Source: Aplectana chamaeleonis
Lineage: Eukaryota > Nematoda > Chromadorea > Rhabditida > Cosmocercidae
DNA length: 64,000 bases
Assembly (NCBI GenBank): GCA_029168955.1
Contig: JAPDOI010000040.1
Span: 992,001 to 1,056,000, forward strand
Direction of reading: 5' to 3'
Of the stretch, positions 43,886-55,589 are shown one piece after another. The notes under the pieces are model-generated. The model was not told the origin of the DNA, searched no databases, and was given only the letters and a program-made list of their open reading frames with translations. Positions within the stretch are counted from its first letter, which is position 1. Each line of letters opens with the position of its first letter. The translations under genes and the position numbers were made by a program.

Positions 43886-44370
43886 AGGCACAGGACACCC
43901 AAAAAATTAATTTCCAGATTTTATGCTTATCTTGGAAAGAGTCACACGCTGATCACAGCGTTATCTCCAAAATCGTCCAAGACCCCCTTTGAACAGAGTT
44001 ATAGATCTTAAAATATGCCTAGATTTTGAGGGTGAAAATTTGGTGGACGAGTTGTCTCAGGCCTGTATTTCTCTTCATTCGCAATCGTTGCGCGAGAGCG
44101 AGCCAGAATAAGGAGACAGTCCTGCAATGGATTGAAGAACGGCGATTTGTTGAGAATTCATCCATCCATCCAGCCGATATAGAGGTCGAAAATCCGGAAG
44201 GGGGTTGGGCCTGTGGTGGTGAGCGAAGGGGGTCGGGCCTGTGGTGGTCGCTTATATCTCGGTTATTTGGAGGAATTGAGATCTCGCATTTGGCTCTTGT
44301 TATACAGGGGGGGTCTTCTACATAATTACATGAAAATCTCAAAATTCATATCTGAGGGTGTACTGTGCCT
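43886..44370. mobile_element. TTAA-flanked MITE, family C, in foldback right arm
   Basis: A 485-bp element between TTAA 43882-43885 and TTAA 44371-44374, with ends AGGCACAGGACACCC and the complement of AGGCACAGTACACCCTCAG. It lies in reverse orientation to 42198-42681. It is not at the mirror position, so it is an independent insertion. Confidence 0.85.
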
Positions 44371-44858
44371 TTAACCCTGTGAAAAACGTTCGAGGCATTC
44401 TCGTGCGTTGAGTCTACATCCAGAGCAGAGAATACGCGCGCCTGGCTCCGCTTAAACTAGCACCGTTCTGACTGAATGGGTGCGGATTGCCGGGGAAGTC
44501 CTCAAAAAGGCTGGGTTGAAACATCCCAAACTGAGTTTTCGAAGTGATTTTACGGGATGACAAATCTGAAGACTATTGGCGTGATGTTCTCGGTGGCTCT
44601 TACTATGAACGAACTGATACAGAGGGTCTAGAATCGAAATTTTCGCGAGAACGTCAGCTATGTCATATAATTTTGCAACGGTCGCTTTTGACGATTTCCG
44701 TAGCCAGATTTCCACTAGTTGCTCAAATTTCATTGAGAATCTACCAAAGGGTTTTCGAGGGTGCTGCATCGATTGGCGTTTACCGTTTGCCTCTTTGATT
44801 GGCGCGAAGTTCGGAGCCGCAGAAATCGGGGTATGTCATATAATTTTGCAACGCAGTG

Positions 44859-45345
44859 TATGCCATAACGAAGATCTTTAGAAGGAAATCGTTGCAGTAC
44901 ATCAACGCTTGACACGAGGGAGGTGCCAGCACCTCCCAGCGCAATCTCAAGCAGCAATGGAAAGTCGACTTCGACTGTTTGGGCATATACTAAGAAGAAC
45001 GCCGGATCGTCTCGTACAACACGCTCTAAGAATGCTTCCAAATCCTGTCGGGAAACGGCCACCTGGACGTAGGCAAAAGTTCTAGACGGATGTGGTTAGA
45101 GAGGTTTCGAAGTCACCTGGCATCGAAAATATGTTCAGGTGCAATGTTTTATTCCGCAGGAAATTGAAAAGTGACAGTTGGATGGAAGGTGTTCAAATTG
45201 TGGCTGAAGACCGTCAAAAATGGACACGGTTGACTACTAGGACGACACACCTCGATGGCGAAAGCCAGTGGGCTAATTCAAAGTCAGTAGAAATCGCGCA
45301 ATCATTCTCTCAGAAAAAGGAAAACATATTACATGTAATGTAAAA
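44859..45345 (+). pseudogene. RTE1 LINE, piece 5: C-terminus
   Basis: RTE1 resumes at TA 44859-44860. Joined across the foldback it reads PRVCHNEDL, then RLTRGRCQHL, RLFGHILRRTPDRLVQHALR (44960-45020), PVGKRPPGRRQK, stop, VLFRRKLKSDSWMEG, VAEDRQKWTRLTTRTTHL and a final stop near 45343. These are the C-terminal blocks of RTE-clade proteins (FGHILRRPxDRLVQRxLR...AEDRxxWxxL). Two stops interrupt it. Beyond about 45270 similarity is unclear. Confidence 0.85.
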
Positions 45346-46165
45346 GACCCAAATAAATATACATGTAATATAAATTGGCTAATGTATATTACCTGCAATT
45401 TATCTTGACCGATGTATGTTACATGTGATATATCGGCCCCTCGCTCGCAGGCCAAATGTCGCAAGTAATATGTTTTTGATGATAAAAACATAATACTTGT
45501 AACATAAGAGACGATTACAATATACTTGTAATGCATCTCCGTCAATGTAAGTTACATGTGAATTATCTCTACTCAAGTAAATTACATGTAGTATACGTGT
45601 AACATAATTCAAATATCCCCAGCAACTGAGAGCCCATGTTGAACACCTCTTCTAAACCTGCACAGCATACGGGCCGCCTCATACCTTGACGATGAGCGCA
45701 GGTTCATTGAATTGATATTCGACAGGGTGGTCACTCGCCCTTCCGAGTCGTTGATCTCTCGCTCCCCATGACTCGTTTTATTCGTGAGGAGGATTAGAGT
45801 TAGCGACATGCAATAGTTTAGAAGCAAGCTTGAACCCACTGCTTCCTGTATGAAGCTGTGGAATCTAAGCCTGCTGCTCCAGTTATGGAGCAGCAAGCTT
45901 TAAGCTCCTGGGATGTCCAAGAGGGCTCAAAACATGCTGATTCGTATCTGGAGCAGTAGCCTAGAACTTGCAGCTCCATTCCTTGATGCATCGAGCTTAA
46001 ACTTGCAGCTCTAATTAAGTTACATGACATATAATTGTATGTTATAATTGTATGTTACATGTAATATAAGTGTAGGTTACATGCGATATAAAGGTAATAT
46101 ACTTGAATGTCTAAAGTATCTTACACTTTATATTACATGTAACTTGTTTTCATTTTTCTAAACTA
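45328..46165. repeat. TTACATGTAA-rich cassette, copy 1
   Basis: Two stretches (45328-45605 and 46015-46140) contain repeated ATTACATGTAAT or TTACATGTAA, a self-complementary motif, at irregular spacing. Between them, 45820-46015 has paired phrases such as CAAGCTTTAAGCTCCTGGGA and GCAGCTCTAATTAAGTTACATG. The segment 45820-46165 matches 51390-51725 in direct orientation and 49650-50020 inverted. No coding frame is recognised. Confidence 0.75.
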
Positions 46166-47856
46166 GTCTGATGAATGGACGGGGCTGCGACAATAGGTCA
46201 CCCCGCGCAAATCGAAGCCCCATTTTTCAGCGAGATCGCAAATCCCGCACGGCCAGCCGCCTGGTCCATGCGTCAGACTAAAATGAAAACAGAAACCATA
46301 AGTCATTCATGTAATAGCTCGTGCCGTAACGCTGAGCATCAGTACGGAGCAATTTTAATTTATTCATACACGCAAAAAAAAATTGGAAATTTCACGGTCC
46401 AAGAAACAGGTGGTGGACCGTAATGGGAATGGGTTTTGGCAGCTCTTGGTATATAGATATTCTGCCACGCGGTAATACGCTCAGGAATTTCGGTGACCAT
46501 GGTCAATTTGAGCGCGCGGATTGTGCGTTGAAGACTTTTCTGATAGCTCCTAGCAGTTACAGTCTGTTTCACCTAAATTACTATTGTATGAATTTCATTG
46601 AGATGACCTTGAACTTGCAGAGGACGAGCTTCAACGGCTTCTCGATTATTTGAGCACACAGATGAGATTGGTTGAAAAGGCAATAGGATCAACAAGATTG
46701 AAGAGGGGCTCACCTATATCGGCCTCGCTACCAAATAGGTGGGTTTCATTGCGAAATGAGCATACAAGTCGAATAATCTTTGAAAAACTCTCGATTCGAA
46801 AGGCTTGGTACGCTCTCGCGGAATCGATACAAATAGTGATGGATGCTCATATCTTCGCGCAGCCTTTATCAGAAAACTTAAATCAATGAAAGACAGAAAA
46901 ACGAAGTGAAACAAAACGAGCCAAAATGAGCGCATCTGAGCAACCCTGATTCCCTAAGACGTAAAACCCCTCCCACTTGCTTTTGCGCAACCGTGCTTTC
47001 TTGGTACAAGCACCCTTAAGTTTCTTCCTCAGTGATTGTTGTTTAGACTCGTTTTTACGACCTCAACGGCTTAAACGTTCCGACAAGGTCCTAGTTATAC
47101 AGCGGTAGAATGAAAATGTGTCGCGATGACATCACAACAGCGTATCAAGCAACATAGAAATTTGCGATGTGTTGCGCGCACGCCGCAGTGCGTAACAGCA
47201 AAGCGGGAGCGCTTTTGAAGTGTAATTGGTCCAAAGGATCCATCTTCCGTGGATAATTATTGTTACTGCGAAAATATTCTTGTACTCTATTCCTGTTCTC
47301 ATTGCAGAGCTGCTCATTCTATTTTTGTATTGTTTTCACAAATTTGACTCTATGAAATTATCAGCTGTAATTCGGCAAGCATCCAGTCGGCTAGGACTCG
47401 CGACGACGAAAGGTTACGATGCACGGACTTTACAACTGCTCGGGGCGGTTTCCCGTCGCGTTCTTCTGTGTAGAGCAGTTCCTTTTGAAGTGCGTAATTG
47501 AACTTTGTAACCTCGTAAATCGTAATTTTTCAATTTCCTCGTAACTCGTAAATCGTAATTTGTAATTCGTGACTGATAATGAGTAATGAGCCCACACATG
47601 ACCCAAACTTCAATCGTTGTCTAAACTCTTCAGCACTTGAGTAATGGGGTTCGATGTCGAAAGAAATGTGAAGTTGGGTTTCAAAATAACACTGTTTTGA
47701 GCAGCACTTGGAGAAATTTTCAGTATACCTACAGAAGAAATTTTGGGTATACTTACACTTGGCACGGAACGTTCTGATACTTTGCGTTCCCTATTGAAAG
47801 TTGGCGCTAACTCAGTGCAGGCATGTTATGTTTTTCTCTCGTGGCTTAATTGCCTA
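46166..47856. other. AT-rich DNA without recognised gene
   Basis: Nothing supported as a gene. Short frames (46175-46423, 46650-46889, 47226-47501) have no motifs. 47505-47580 has a cluster of CGTAATTTGTAATTCGT-type repeats also seen at 54365-54400. Confidence 0.5.
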
Positions 47857-50263
47857 TGAGTTACGGAAAGTTCAGCATCGGTTGGTGAATTCTAACTGCA
47901 GTGTCCGCATATTCTACGTTAATTCTCTCTACAGCACCAGCATATTCTACGCAAATTCTCGTTAGAGCACTCCGTCGATCGACCCACCCAGTCCTGATCC
48001 ATACTATAAAGACTACCTCAGCCGCCTTCAACCGCTTCGCCGTTTCTTCCCGATGGCCTACAGGTTCCCAGTGGTCAAAGTTATCCTTGCCAAGGTCTTC
48101 CAGAGGGCGACACGGCATCACCCTCCACGATCAGCCACAGAATGTCCAGGAATTACTCCTTGAGTAGACTGGGCCAACAGTGTTCGAACGGCATCCCTGC
48201 GTTTCGCGTAGCCAGCTCGGGTTTAAGATTACATTTCAACACGGGATGTCGCTAAGTCCGTGGATCCGCGCTACAAAATTATAGCGAGAATATACGGGTT
48301 TAGCGTCAGAGAGATCAATGTTTCGAATGTAGCCTTCGTTTTTGCGTAGAATACGCGTAGATTTTGCACTCTTGTACCGTCGACATAAGAATATGCGGGT
48401 TTTAGCTATCGTAGCTAAAGCCCGTAAATTCTCGCTGAATGGAATTAGGCGGCGTTACAGGCCGCGCTCTCGGAGGCATCTAGCTACGCGTTAGCAGAGT
48501 AGTTTTCAGCTTTGTGATCACCTAGGAAGCCGTGAACAACTGCAACGAAACTGCTTCAAACCGCTCTCTCCGTCCTGTTCAACAGCTTTGCGAATTCCTC
48601 ACATTTTACGATCTTCTTGATCTGTGGTCCGATGAATATACCAGAGTCGTTGCCAAGGACAGTGTAACGAAAACATGATGGGGGACTACATATGGGTGCA
48701 ACTTCGAGAGAGTGATTCACACTACAATCGTTAATCTAGAAAATTTACACATATAAAGTATATGGACTGGTGCTGAGCGGTGGTACTCTTAACGCTCCTT
48801 CTCTGATCTCTCTGCAATACGTGGACTGGATCTTTTGCGACTACTTGAATTGGACTTGAGGACTACGCGGCACTCCCATAGACGGGGAGTGAGTTGAATT
48901 GGTGTTCATCGAAGTAATCGTCACTATTAACGGTGATTCGTTTTGAGTTGTGTCCTGTAACACGGCCACGTTTCCCATTTCTCGTCTATTCCAGTCATGA
49001 GTGGCCGTGAAGATTCAACCCGTGTGGATCAATACGGTCTTGTGGAGAGGCTTAGCGACGTGGTTGCGGACGAGACAGTGCCCGGTTACGTAAGATTAAT
49101 GGTAGAGCTTCTGATGGAAACGAAGCATGAGCTTGCTGAGGTCAACAGAACGAACAATGCCATCCTCGAGGAGAATAGGAAGTTGAGGGAGGAGAATTTC
49201 GCTTTGAAACAGAGAATTGATAGCTTGCTATCCAGCAACAGTTCTGATTCTCGCGTTTCGCCTGTTAGTGATGTTCGTCCTATTTCTGCTCCTGTTGTTC
49301 CTGCTAATATTGAGAATGACAACGATCTCAAGCGTTCTATTGTCATATCCGAGGTTCCAGAAAGCGATGCCAGTAGCTAATATAAAAGATTGAGTCATAA
49401 TGGTAATTTCACTAACACTATTCTTGACTATCTTAGGGTTGATTGCTTTCCCAGCAATTTGTATCGTATGGGTCAGTCTAGTCCTAGACTCCAGAAAGTA
49501 GTCCTACCTACGAGACGTTTCCAGAAAGAAACCACCAGACGGGCTCCACGCAAGCGATTTTTCTCTCACAGGGGGGTGTACATACGTCAGTCGCTCACTT
49601 GGGAAGAGAGAAATCGTAGACGAGAAGAACTCAGAAAAATGAAAAAATGTTCTATGTAATATAAAGTGTAAGATAATTGAGACATTCAAGTATATTACCT
49701 TTATATCGCATGTAACCTACACTTATATTACATGTAACTTATGTGAGATGAGATCACTTATGTAACTTATGTAACTTATGTGTAACTCATGTAACTTATG
49801 TGAGATGTAACATACACTTATATTTCATGTAACTTAATTAGAGCTGCAAGTTGAAGCTCGATGCTTTGAGGGTTGGAGCTGCAAGTTCCAGGCTACTGCT
49901 TCATGTACGAATCAGCAAGGCTCTCTTGGACATCCCAGGAGCTTAAAGCTCGCTGCTCCAGTACTGAAGCAGCAAGCTTGGATCCCAAAGCTTCATACAA
50001 GAAGCTGTGGGTTTAAAGGCAGTGTTCACGATAATCTTCAAATTTCAGATTATTGGCTATATTAATCAAGTGGCCCCCGGGTAGAACTAAAATGACGAGG
50101 AAATCAAGAAAAACGCACCAGAAGTACACGAAATCCTTAAGTATCACCCCGCCTCTTATGTATCACAGGAAGTATTTGTTGTGACAATGAAATATTTTGT
50201 GGACCCGTACATAATTTGCAAATCTCTACTCTCTATTACTCCGTTCCTTCCTTGGGGACCTAA
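47857..50263 (+). repeat. Large inverted duplication, left arm
   Basis: Reverse complement of 51139-53478 along nearly its whole length. It contains, in order, AGAATATGCG-type short repeats, a remnant reading NMMGDYIWVQLRES (48674-48715), the ORF1-like gene, the TTACATGTAA cassette (49640-50010), and the first half of a family A MITE. The arms match closely by eye. The spacer between them is 875 bp. Confidence 0.85.
48997..49659 (+). pseudogene. LINE ORF1-like coiled-coil protein, left-arm copy
   Basis: One frame of 221 codons with an internal TAA at 49378-49380; both halves are in the same frame. Residues ~35-75 form a likely coiled coil (VELLMETKHELAEVNRTNN, ILEENRKLREENFALKQRI), followed by a serine-rich stretch. 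The C-terminal half has KRSIVISEVPE, ILDYLRVDCFPSNLYRMG, KVVLPTRRFQKE, RRAPRKRFF and VYIRQSLTWEERNRRREEL. Coiled coil, then a basic domain ending in a R/K-rich helix, is the layout of LINE ORF1 RNA-binding proteins. Family assignment is inferred. No ORF2 is attached. The same stop is in the right-arm copy. Confidence 0.6.
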
Positions 50264-50515
50264 ATAATCCTGCTTTGCATATCCATGGAGAATAAAATAT
50301 CTTCTATTTTTCACGGGCCAATTTTCCACGGGTGACAACCGACATGAACATGTTCATCCAACCGGACAACTAGTCCATGTTATAGTAAAATGACACTGAA
50401 ATACGACGTTTCAATGCGTTTCTCGCCGTTTCTCCTTAATTTTGGTAACACTTGGAGGCCAACGCATTGTTTTATGTGGAAAACTCGGGGACGAAAATCA
50501 TCGTGAACACTGCCT
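50017..50515. mobile_element. Family A MITE at the inverted-duplication centre
   Basis: A 499-bp element between TTAA 50013-50016 and TTAA 50516-50519, with ends AGGCAGTGTTCACGATAATC and the complement of AGGCAGTGTTCACGATGATT. The left-arm homology ends inside it at about 50263. Confidence 0.85.
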
Positions 50516-50519
50516 TTAA

Positions 50520-51138
50520 ATCGTGAATCCGAATTGAGGAAATTGATTTTCACTGGATTGACGATAACATGCACCAAAGACTATTGCATCACACAATACC
50601 ATGAAAATCGTGCTGGGGCAGAGGTTAGTCGTGCAGGAACCACGTGCTTTCAGCACTATTGATCTTCGTGTTGTGTGATGCAGCGGCGGTTGTCCGCAAA
50701 AGAGGACCGGAATTTCGCTCTGTTAACGACTGTATGCATATGCTCGCCACCACGAAAGCCCTGAAGCTCATCCCTTTTTTTCACCTCAATTAATACAACT
50801 CATAACTAATTTTAAAAGCGTAGAAACTTCACATTCACACGCATCAAAGTTAAGAAAAATACTTTATTTAATTACAGCTTCAATGCAACAACAAATGTTA
50901 CATGACTGGATCAAAGATCTTGAAAAACAGCCGCAGTAGCCCGGAGCTCCAACCACAGCTAAGGAAGTCGTTTGCAGCGGCAACCTTAAGCATGTATGAT
51001 TAAAAGCTCATGTGAAATGTATCACAACTTGAATATGAACCACTACAAAGACGACATATACTCTCTGTATTGTTAATTCACGGTCACGCCGATGATAATG
51101 TTCAAAGGAAGCATACATGTTTGCAGAAGTGGTTAGTT
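50520..51138. other. Spacer of the inverted duplication
   Basis: Unique, AT-rich sequence between the MITE and the right arm. Nothing is recognised beyond a short inverted pair near 50590 and 50670 (GCATCACACAA / TTGTGTGATGC). Confidence 0.5.
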
Positions 51139-53478
51139 AAGGTCCCCAAGGAAGGAACGGAGTAATAGAGAGTAGAGAATTGCAAATTACGGGTCCACAA
51201 AAGATTTCATTGTCACAGCGAATAGTTCCTGTCAGAGTAAAGAGGCGGGGTGAGAGAAGAGGGTTTCGCGCCCTTCTGGTGCGTTTTTCTTGATTTCCTC
51301 GTCATTTTAGTTCTACCGGGGGTCCACTTGATTAATATAGCGAATAATCTGAAATTTGAAGATTATCGCGAACACAGCCTTTAAGCCCACAGCTGCTTGT
51401 ATGAAGCTTTGGAATCCAAGCTTGCTGCTTCAGTTCTAAAGCGGCGAGCTTTAAGCTCCTGGGATGTCCAAGAAAGCTTAAAGCTTGCTGATTCGTACCT
51501 GAAGCAGTAGCCTGGAACTTGCAGCTCCAACAATCAAAGCATCGAGCTTCAACTTGCAGCTCTAATCAAGTTACATGGAATATAAGTGTATGTTACATCT
51601 CACATAAGTGTATGTTACATGTAATATAAGTGTAAGTTACATGCGATTTGAAGGTAATATACTTGAATGTCTCAAGTATCTTACACTTCATATTACATGT
51701 AACATTTTTTCATTTTTCTGAGTTCTTCTCGTCTAAGATTTCTCTCTTCCCAAGTGAGCGACTGACGTATGTACACCTCCTTGTGGAAGAAAAATCGCTT
51801 GGGCGGAGCCCGTCTGATGGTTTCTTTCTGGAAACGTGTCGTAGGTAGGACTACTTTCTAGAGTCCAGGACTAGACTGACCCATACGATACAAATTGCTG
51901 GGAAAGCATTCAACACCAAGATAGCCAAGAATAGTGTTAGTGAAATTAACATTATGACTCAATCTTTTATATTAGCTACTGGCATCGCTTTCTGGAACCC
52001 CGGATATGACAATAGAACGCTTAAGATCGTTGTCATTCTCAGTATTAGCAGGAACAACAGGAGCAGAAATAGGACGATTATCACTAACAGGCAAAACGCA
52101 AGAATCAGAACTATTGCTGGATAGCGAGCTATCAATTCTCTGTTTCAAAGCAGAATTCTCCTCCCTCAACATCCTATTCTCCTCGAGGATAGCATTGTTC
52201 GTTCTGTTGACCTCCGCAAGCTCACGCTTCGTTTCCATCAGAAGCTCCACCATTAATCTTCCGTAACCGGGCACTGTCTCTTCCGCAACCACGTCGCTAA
52301 GCCTCTCCGCAAGACCGTATTGATCCACACGGGTTGAATCTTGACGGCCACTCATGACTGGAATAGACGGAAAACGGGAAACGTGGCCGTGTTACAGGAC
52401 ACAACTCAAAACGAATCACCGTTAATAGTGACGATTACTTCGATGAACACCAATTCAACTCACTCCCCGTCTATGGGAGTGCCGCGTAGTCCTCAAGTCC
52501 AATTCAAGTAGTCGCAAAAGACCCAGTCCACGTATTGCAGAGAGATCAGAGGAGGAGCGTTAATAGTACCACCGCTCAGCACCAGCCCATATACTTTATA
52601 TGTGTAGATTTTCTGGATTAACGATTGTAGTGTGAATCACTCTCTCGAGGTTGCACCCATATGTAGTCCCCCATCATGTTTTCGTTACACTGTCCTTGGC
52701 AACGACTCTAGTATATTCATCGGACCACAGATCAGGAAGATCGTAAAATGTGAGGATTTCGCAAAGCTGTTGAACAGGACGGAAGGAGCGGTTTGAAGCA
52801 GTTTCGTTGCAGTTGTAAACGGCTTCCTAGGTGATCACAAAGCTGAAATGTACTCTGCGAACGCGTAGCTAGATGCCTCCGGGGGCGCGGCCTGTAACGC
52901 CGCCTAATTCCATTCAGCGAGAATTTACGGGCTTTAGCTACGATAGCTAAAACCCGCATATTCTTGTGTCAGAGGGGTGCAAATTTGACGCAGAAATGAA
53001 GGCTAGATTCGAAACATTGATCTTCCTGTCGCTAAATTCTTAGATTCTCGCTATAATTTAGTAGCGAGAATCCACGGACTTAGCGACATCACGTGTTGAA
53101 ATGTAATCTTTAACCCGAGCTGGCTACGCGAAACGCAGGGATGCCGTCCGAACACTGTTGGCCCAGTCTACTCAAGGAGTAATTCCTGGACATTCTGTGG
53201 CTGATCGTGGAGGGTGATGCCGTGTCGCCCTCTGGAAGACCTTGGCAAGGATAACTTTGACCACTGGGAACCTGTAGGCCATCGGGAAGAAACGGCGAAG
53301 CGGTTGAAGGCGGCTGAGGTAGTCTTTATAGTATGGATCAGGACTGGGTGGGTCGATCGATCGAGTGCTCTAACAAGAATTCGCGTAGAATATGCGGGTG
53401 CTGCTGAGAGAATTAACGTAGAATATGCAGACACTGCAGCTAAAATTCACCAACCGATGCTGAACTTTCCGTAACTTA
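51139..53478 (-). repeat. Large inverted duplication, right arm
   Basis: Mirror copy of 47857-50263. It begins inside a truncated family A MITE (51139-51380, terminal repeat at 51365-51380 then TTAA 51381-51384). It continues with the TTACATGTAA cassette (51390-51725), the ORF1-like gene on the minus strand, and the AGAATATGCG region, ending at 53478. Confidence 0.85.
51700..52355 (-). pseudogene. LINE ORF1-like coiled-coil protein, right-arm copy
   Basis: Minus-strand mirror of the left-arm ORF1. The first 127 codons (52355-51972) are open and end at the same TAA after ESDASS. They differ by single residues such as AERLSDVVAEE and MLREENSALKQRIDSSL. The second half is readable to the RQSLTWEERN block near 51745. 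The shared nonsense codon shows the gene was already dead before duplication, unless the stop is read through. Confidence 0.6.
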
Positions 53479-53499
53479 CGTGAATTCTCGTGTCAAAAT

Positions 53500-53840
53500 T
53501 AGACAAGATGCCTCCGAAACCCTGGGCATCTCCGGTTTCCGTGTGAGGCATCTACCTACGCGCTGGGAGAGTATGTGGAGTTGGTGCCGACTCTCATAAA
53601 GAATTACGCCAAAAAGGGATGCAGAATGTCTCTGAAAGTCCATATTCTCGATTCTCACCACGACGAATTCGAGGATAACATGGGCGCTTACTCCGAGGAG
53701 CAAGGCGAACCCTTTTATCAAGATGGACTTTGAACTTCGTTACCAAGGGCAGTATACGGAAACGTGGGGGACTACATTTGGGTGCAACTTCGAGAGAGTG
53801 ATCCCCAGTACAACCGTAAATCTAGGAAATCTACACTAAT
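53500..53840 (+). pseudogene. Remnant of a dispersed uncharacterised protein family
   Basis: Reads CRMSLKVHILDSHHDEFEDN, then MGAYSEEQGEPFYQDG, a stop, and GDYIWVQLRESDPQYNRKSRK. The pattern MSLKxHxLxSHxxxF, SEEQGExFxQD and YxWxLxRE is one I associate with a multicopy, transposon-like uncharacterised family in nematodes and arthropods; this is recalled, not checked. The last block also occurs in both arms of the inverted duplication (near 48690 and 52660), so the 53500-53840 segment is a third, longer relative of the arm sequence. Confidence 0.45.
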
Positions 53841-55580
53841 CTAAACCTTGTAGAGTGGTTTACGAGTGTGTTTGTCTATTTCTTGTGCATCTTTTGTTTT
53901 TGCCTGATCGTAGTGCCGAAAATGAGTAAAAATCTTTCTATTTTCACAAAAAAAAAGAGTTTTCTCCGTTCTATTGTCGTGTGAGCGGTTTGTGCCTAAT
54001 GAAGTCATTTTTTCGCACACTTCAAACATAAGCAATCGAAATGTAACACTCAAAGGACAGGAACAAAAATGCGTTGCATAAGCAGGCGGTTTTCCAAATT
54101 GCATTGTCCCGGTCACAGAAGCAAAGTTTTTCTGGAATAACAGCGCGTTTCGTGTATATTCTAGGCCTGATGTGCTAGGAAAACACAAGTTCAACCCAGG
54201 AACAGAACAAAAGTGAAAATTTGTTACATAGTGTAATCAAATATCAGGAATGTGAAAAAATATAGAACGCAAATTTACATTGTTCCCTCAACCTCATTTT
54301 CAAGACTTGTTAGGTTTTGGGCCGAAACTTCGTGAATCGCAAAAAAAAACTTCCAAAACGTTCGCAATTTGTTAATCGTAAACCGTAATTCGTAATTACG
54401 CACAGCCCTGCTTACTTCAGCACAACAGAAATGTTTTGATGAGCTGCGCTGGACGTCAAAGAATTTGTACCAGCCAGGGATGAGCTTTTTTTCTAATTCT
54501 CTTGAAACGGAACGCCAAAAATCATTGGAAAATCGAAAATCTATATACTCAGATAGATTTAAAAGGCAGTTTTCACGATGGAAAATAAATATTTGTTTGG
54601 ATCGAAAACAGTTGAACAACTGCGAAGATTGCGCAGCAAAAAAACGCCATAAAAATAAAGCCATTGAGGCACAACATGCCAATTCGTGAGCACTTACACA
54701 ACGTCGCCCATAGAAATTAGACTTTCATGCTGCGCCTGGTCGAAATTGCCTGACATGCGCAGCTAGTAATGATATCGTTTCAGAGCATACAGAAACCATC
54801 CTTCTACAGAAAACAATTACAAAAGTGGTGGTGTTAACTAAGCCTAAACAATAGAGCTCGAAAGAAGCCAAAATCACGATCCAAAGTCTCTTATCAGTTA
54901 TAAGTTTCGAGCCAGCTGGTGACCCTTGATACTACATATCATCGATGCCGGGTACTAGACTCGTCCATCAACAAATAATTGACGATTTCAGATTGCCTAT
55001 TTTGCTTCAAATGGGATTTTATTGTGTTTTTTTTTTCGTATAGGGCGTACTACGCCAAACCAAAAGAGCAGTCCACTAAAGGAAACTCGACAACCATATG
55101 CCTTTCACTACATCTTGTACCCGTGACTGTACCTACCTTATTGCTAAGCTATTTAACTTTCGGTAATGATTTGGACACTTGTGAACTTGTGGGGAGGAGA
55201 CTCTCTGCCCCGTTTGCTTGGCGTTGTCCTAAGCCTCGGTCTTGGCGATGAGTCGGCGAAAGCCAACGGCCATTGAGTCGGAGGAGAATCTCTCACGGCA
55301 AAAGGTCATAATGACAGCCTAGTCTTCCTCTTCATTTCATGCGCTAACTGGCAGTACAACAAAAACCAAGAAAGCAGACTAATGCTGTCAATAAATTGCT
55401 TCAAATGAGCGCTTCTGACACGGGATCCATGACCTTATTCTCAAACAGCAAAATAGGTATGAGAACGAACCAGAATGAGGGCTCAGTGCGGCAAAGGAGT
55501 GAAAATCGAGAACGCAGTTGGAATTCATTTACCCATCTAGCCGTTCCTGAGTCCGAAAATCAACAAATGAAGGGACATAG
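53841..55580. other. AT-rich DNA, no confident gene
   Basis: Contains a solo left end of a family A MITE at 54559-54580 (TTAA then AAGGCAGTTTTCACGATG) and CGTAATTCGTAATTACG repeats near 54370. A stretch at 55195-55290 (GGCGTTGTCCTAAGCCTCGG) looks like LINE leader sequence. None of the open frames shows a domain. Confidence 0.45.
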
Positions 55581-55589
55581 TCCTTCGCG

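Larger units (their letters stand above)
41868..44858. mobile_element. Tc1-like foldback element (2991 bp with nested MITEs)
   Basis: Ends are CAGTGCTTTGCAAAATTATA (left) and the complement of CACTGCGTTGCAAAATTATA (right), each next to TA (41866-41867, 44859-44860). A TA duplication with CAGTG ends is the Tc1 signature. The arms are long inverted repeats meeting near 43600. Left-arm blocks (41868-42197, 43254-43550) are mirrored at 44375-44858 and 43700-43885, interrupted by MITEs inserted separately in each arm. Without MITEs the element is about 1.4 kb. No transposase remains, so any mobility would have needed help in trans. Confidence 0.8.
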
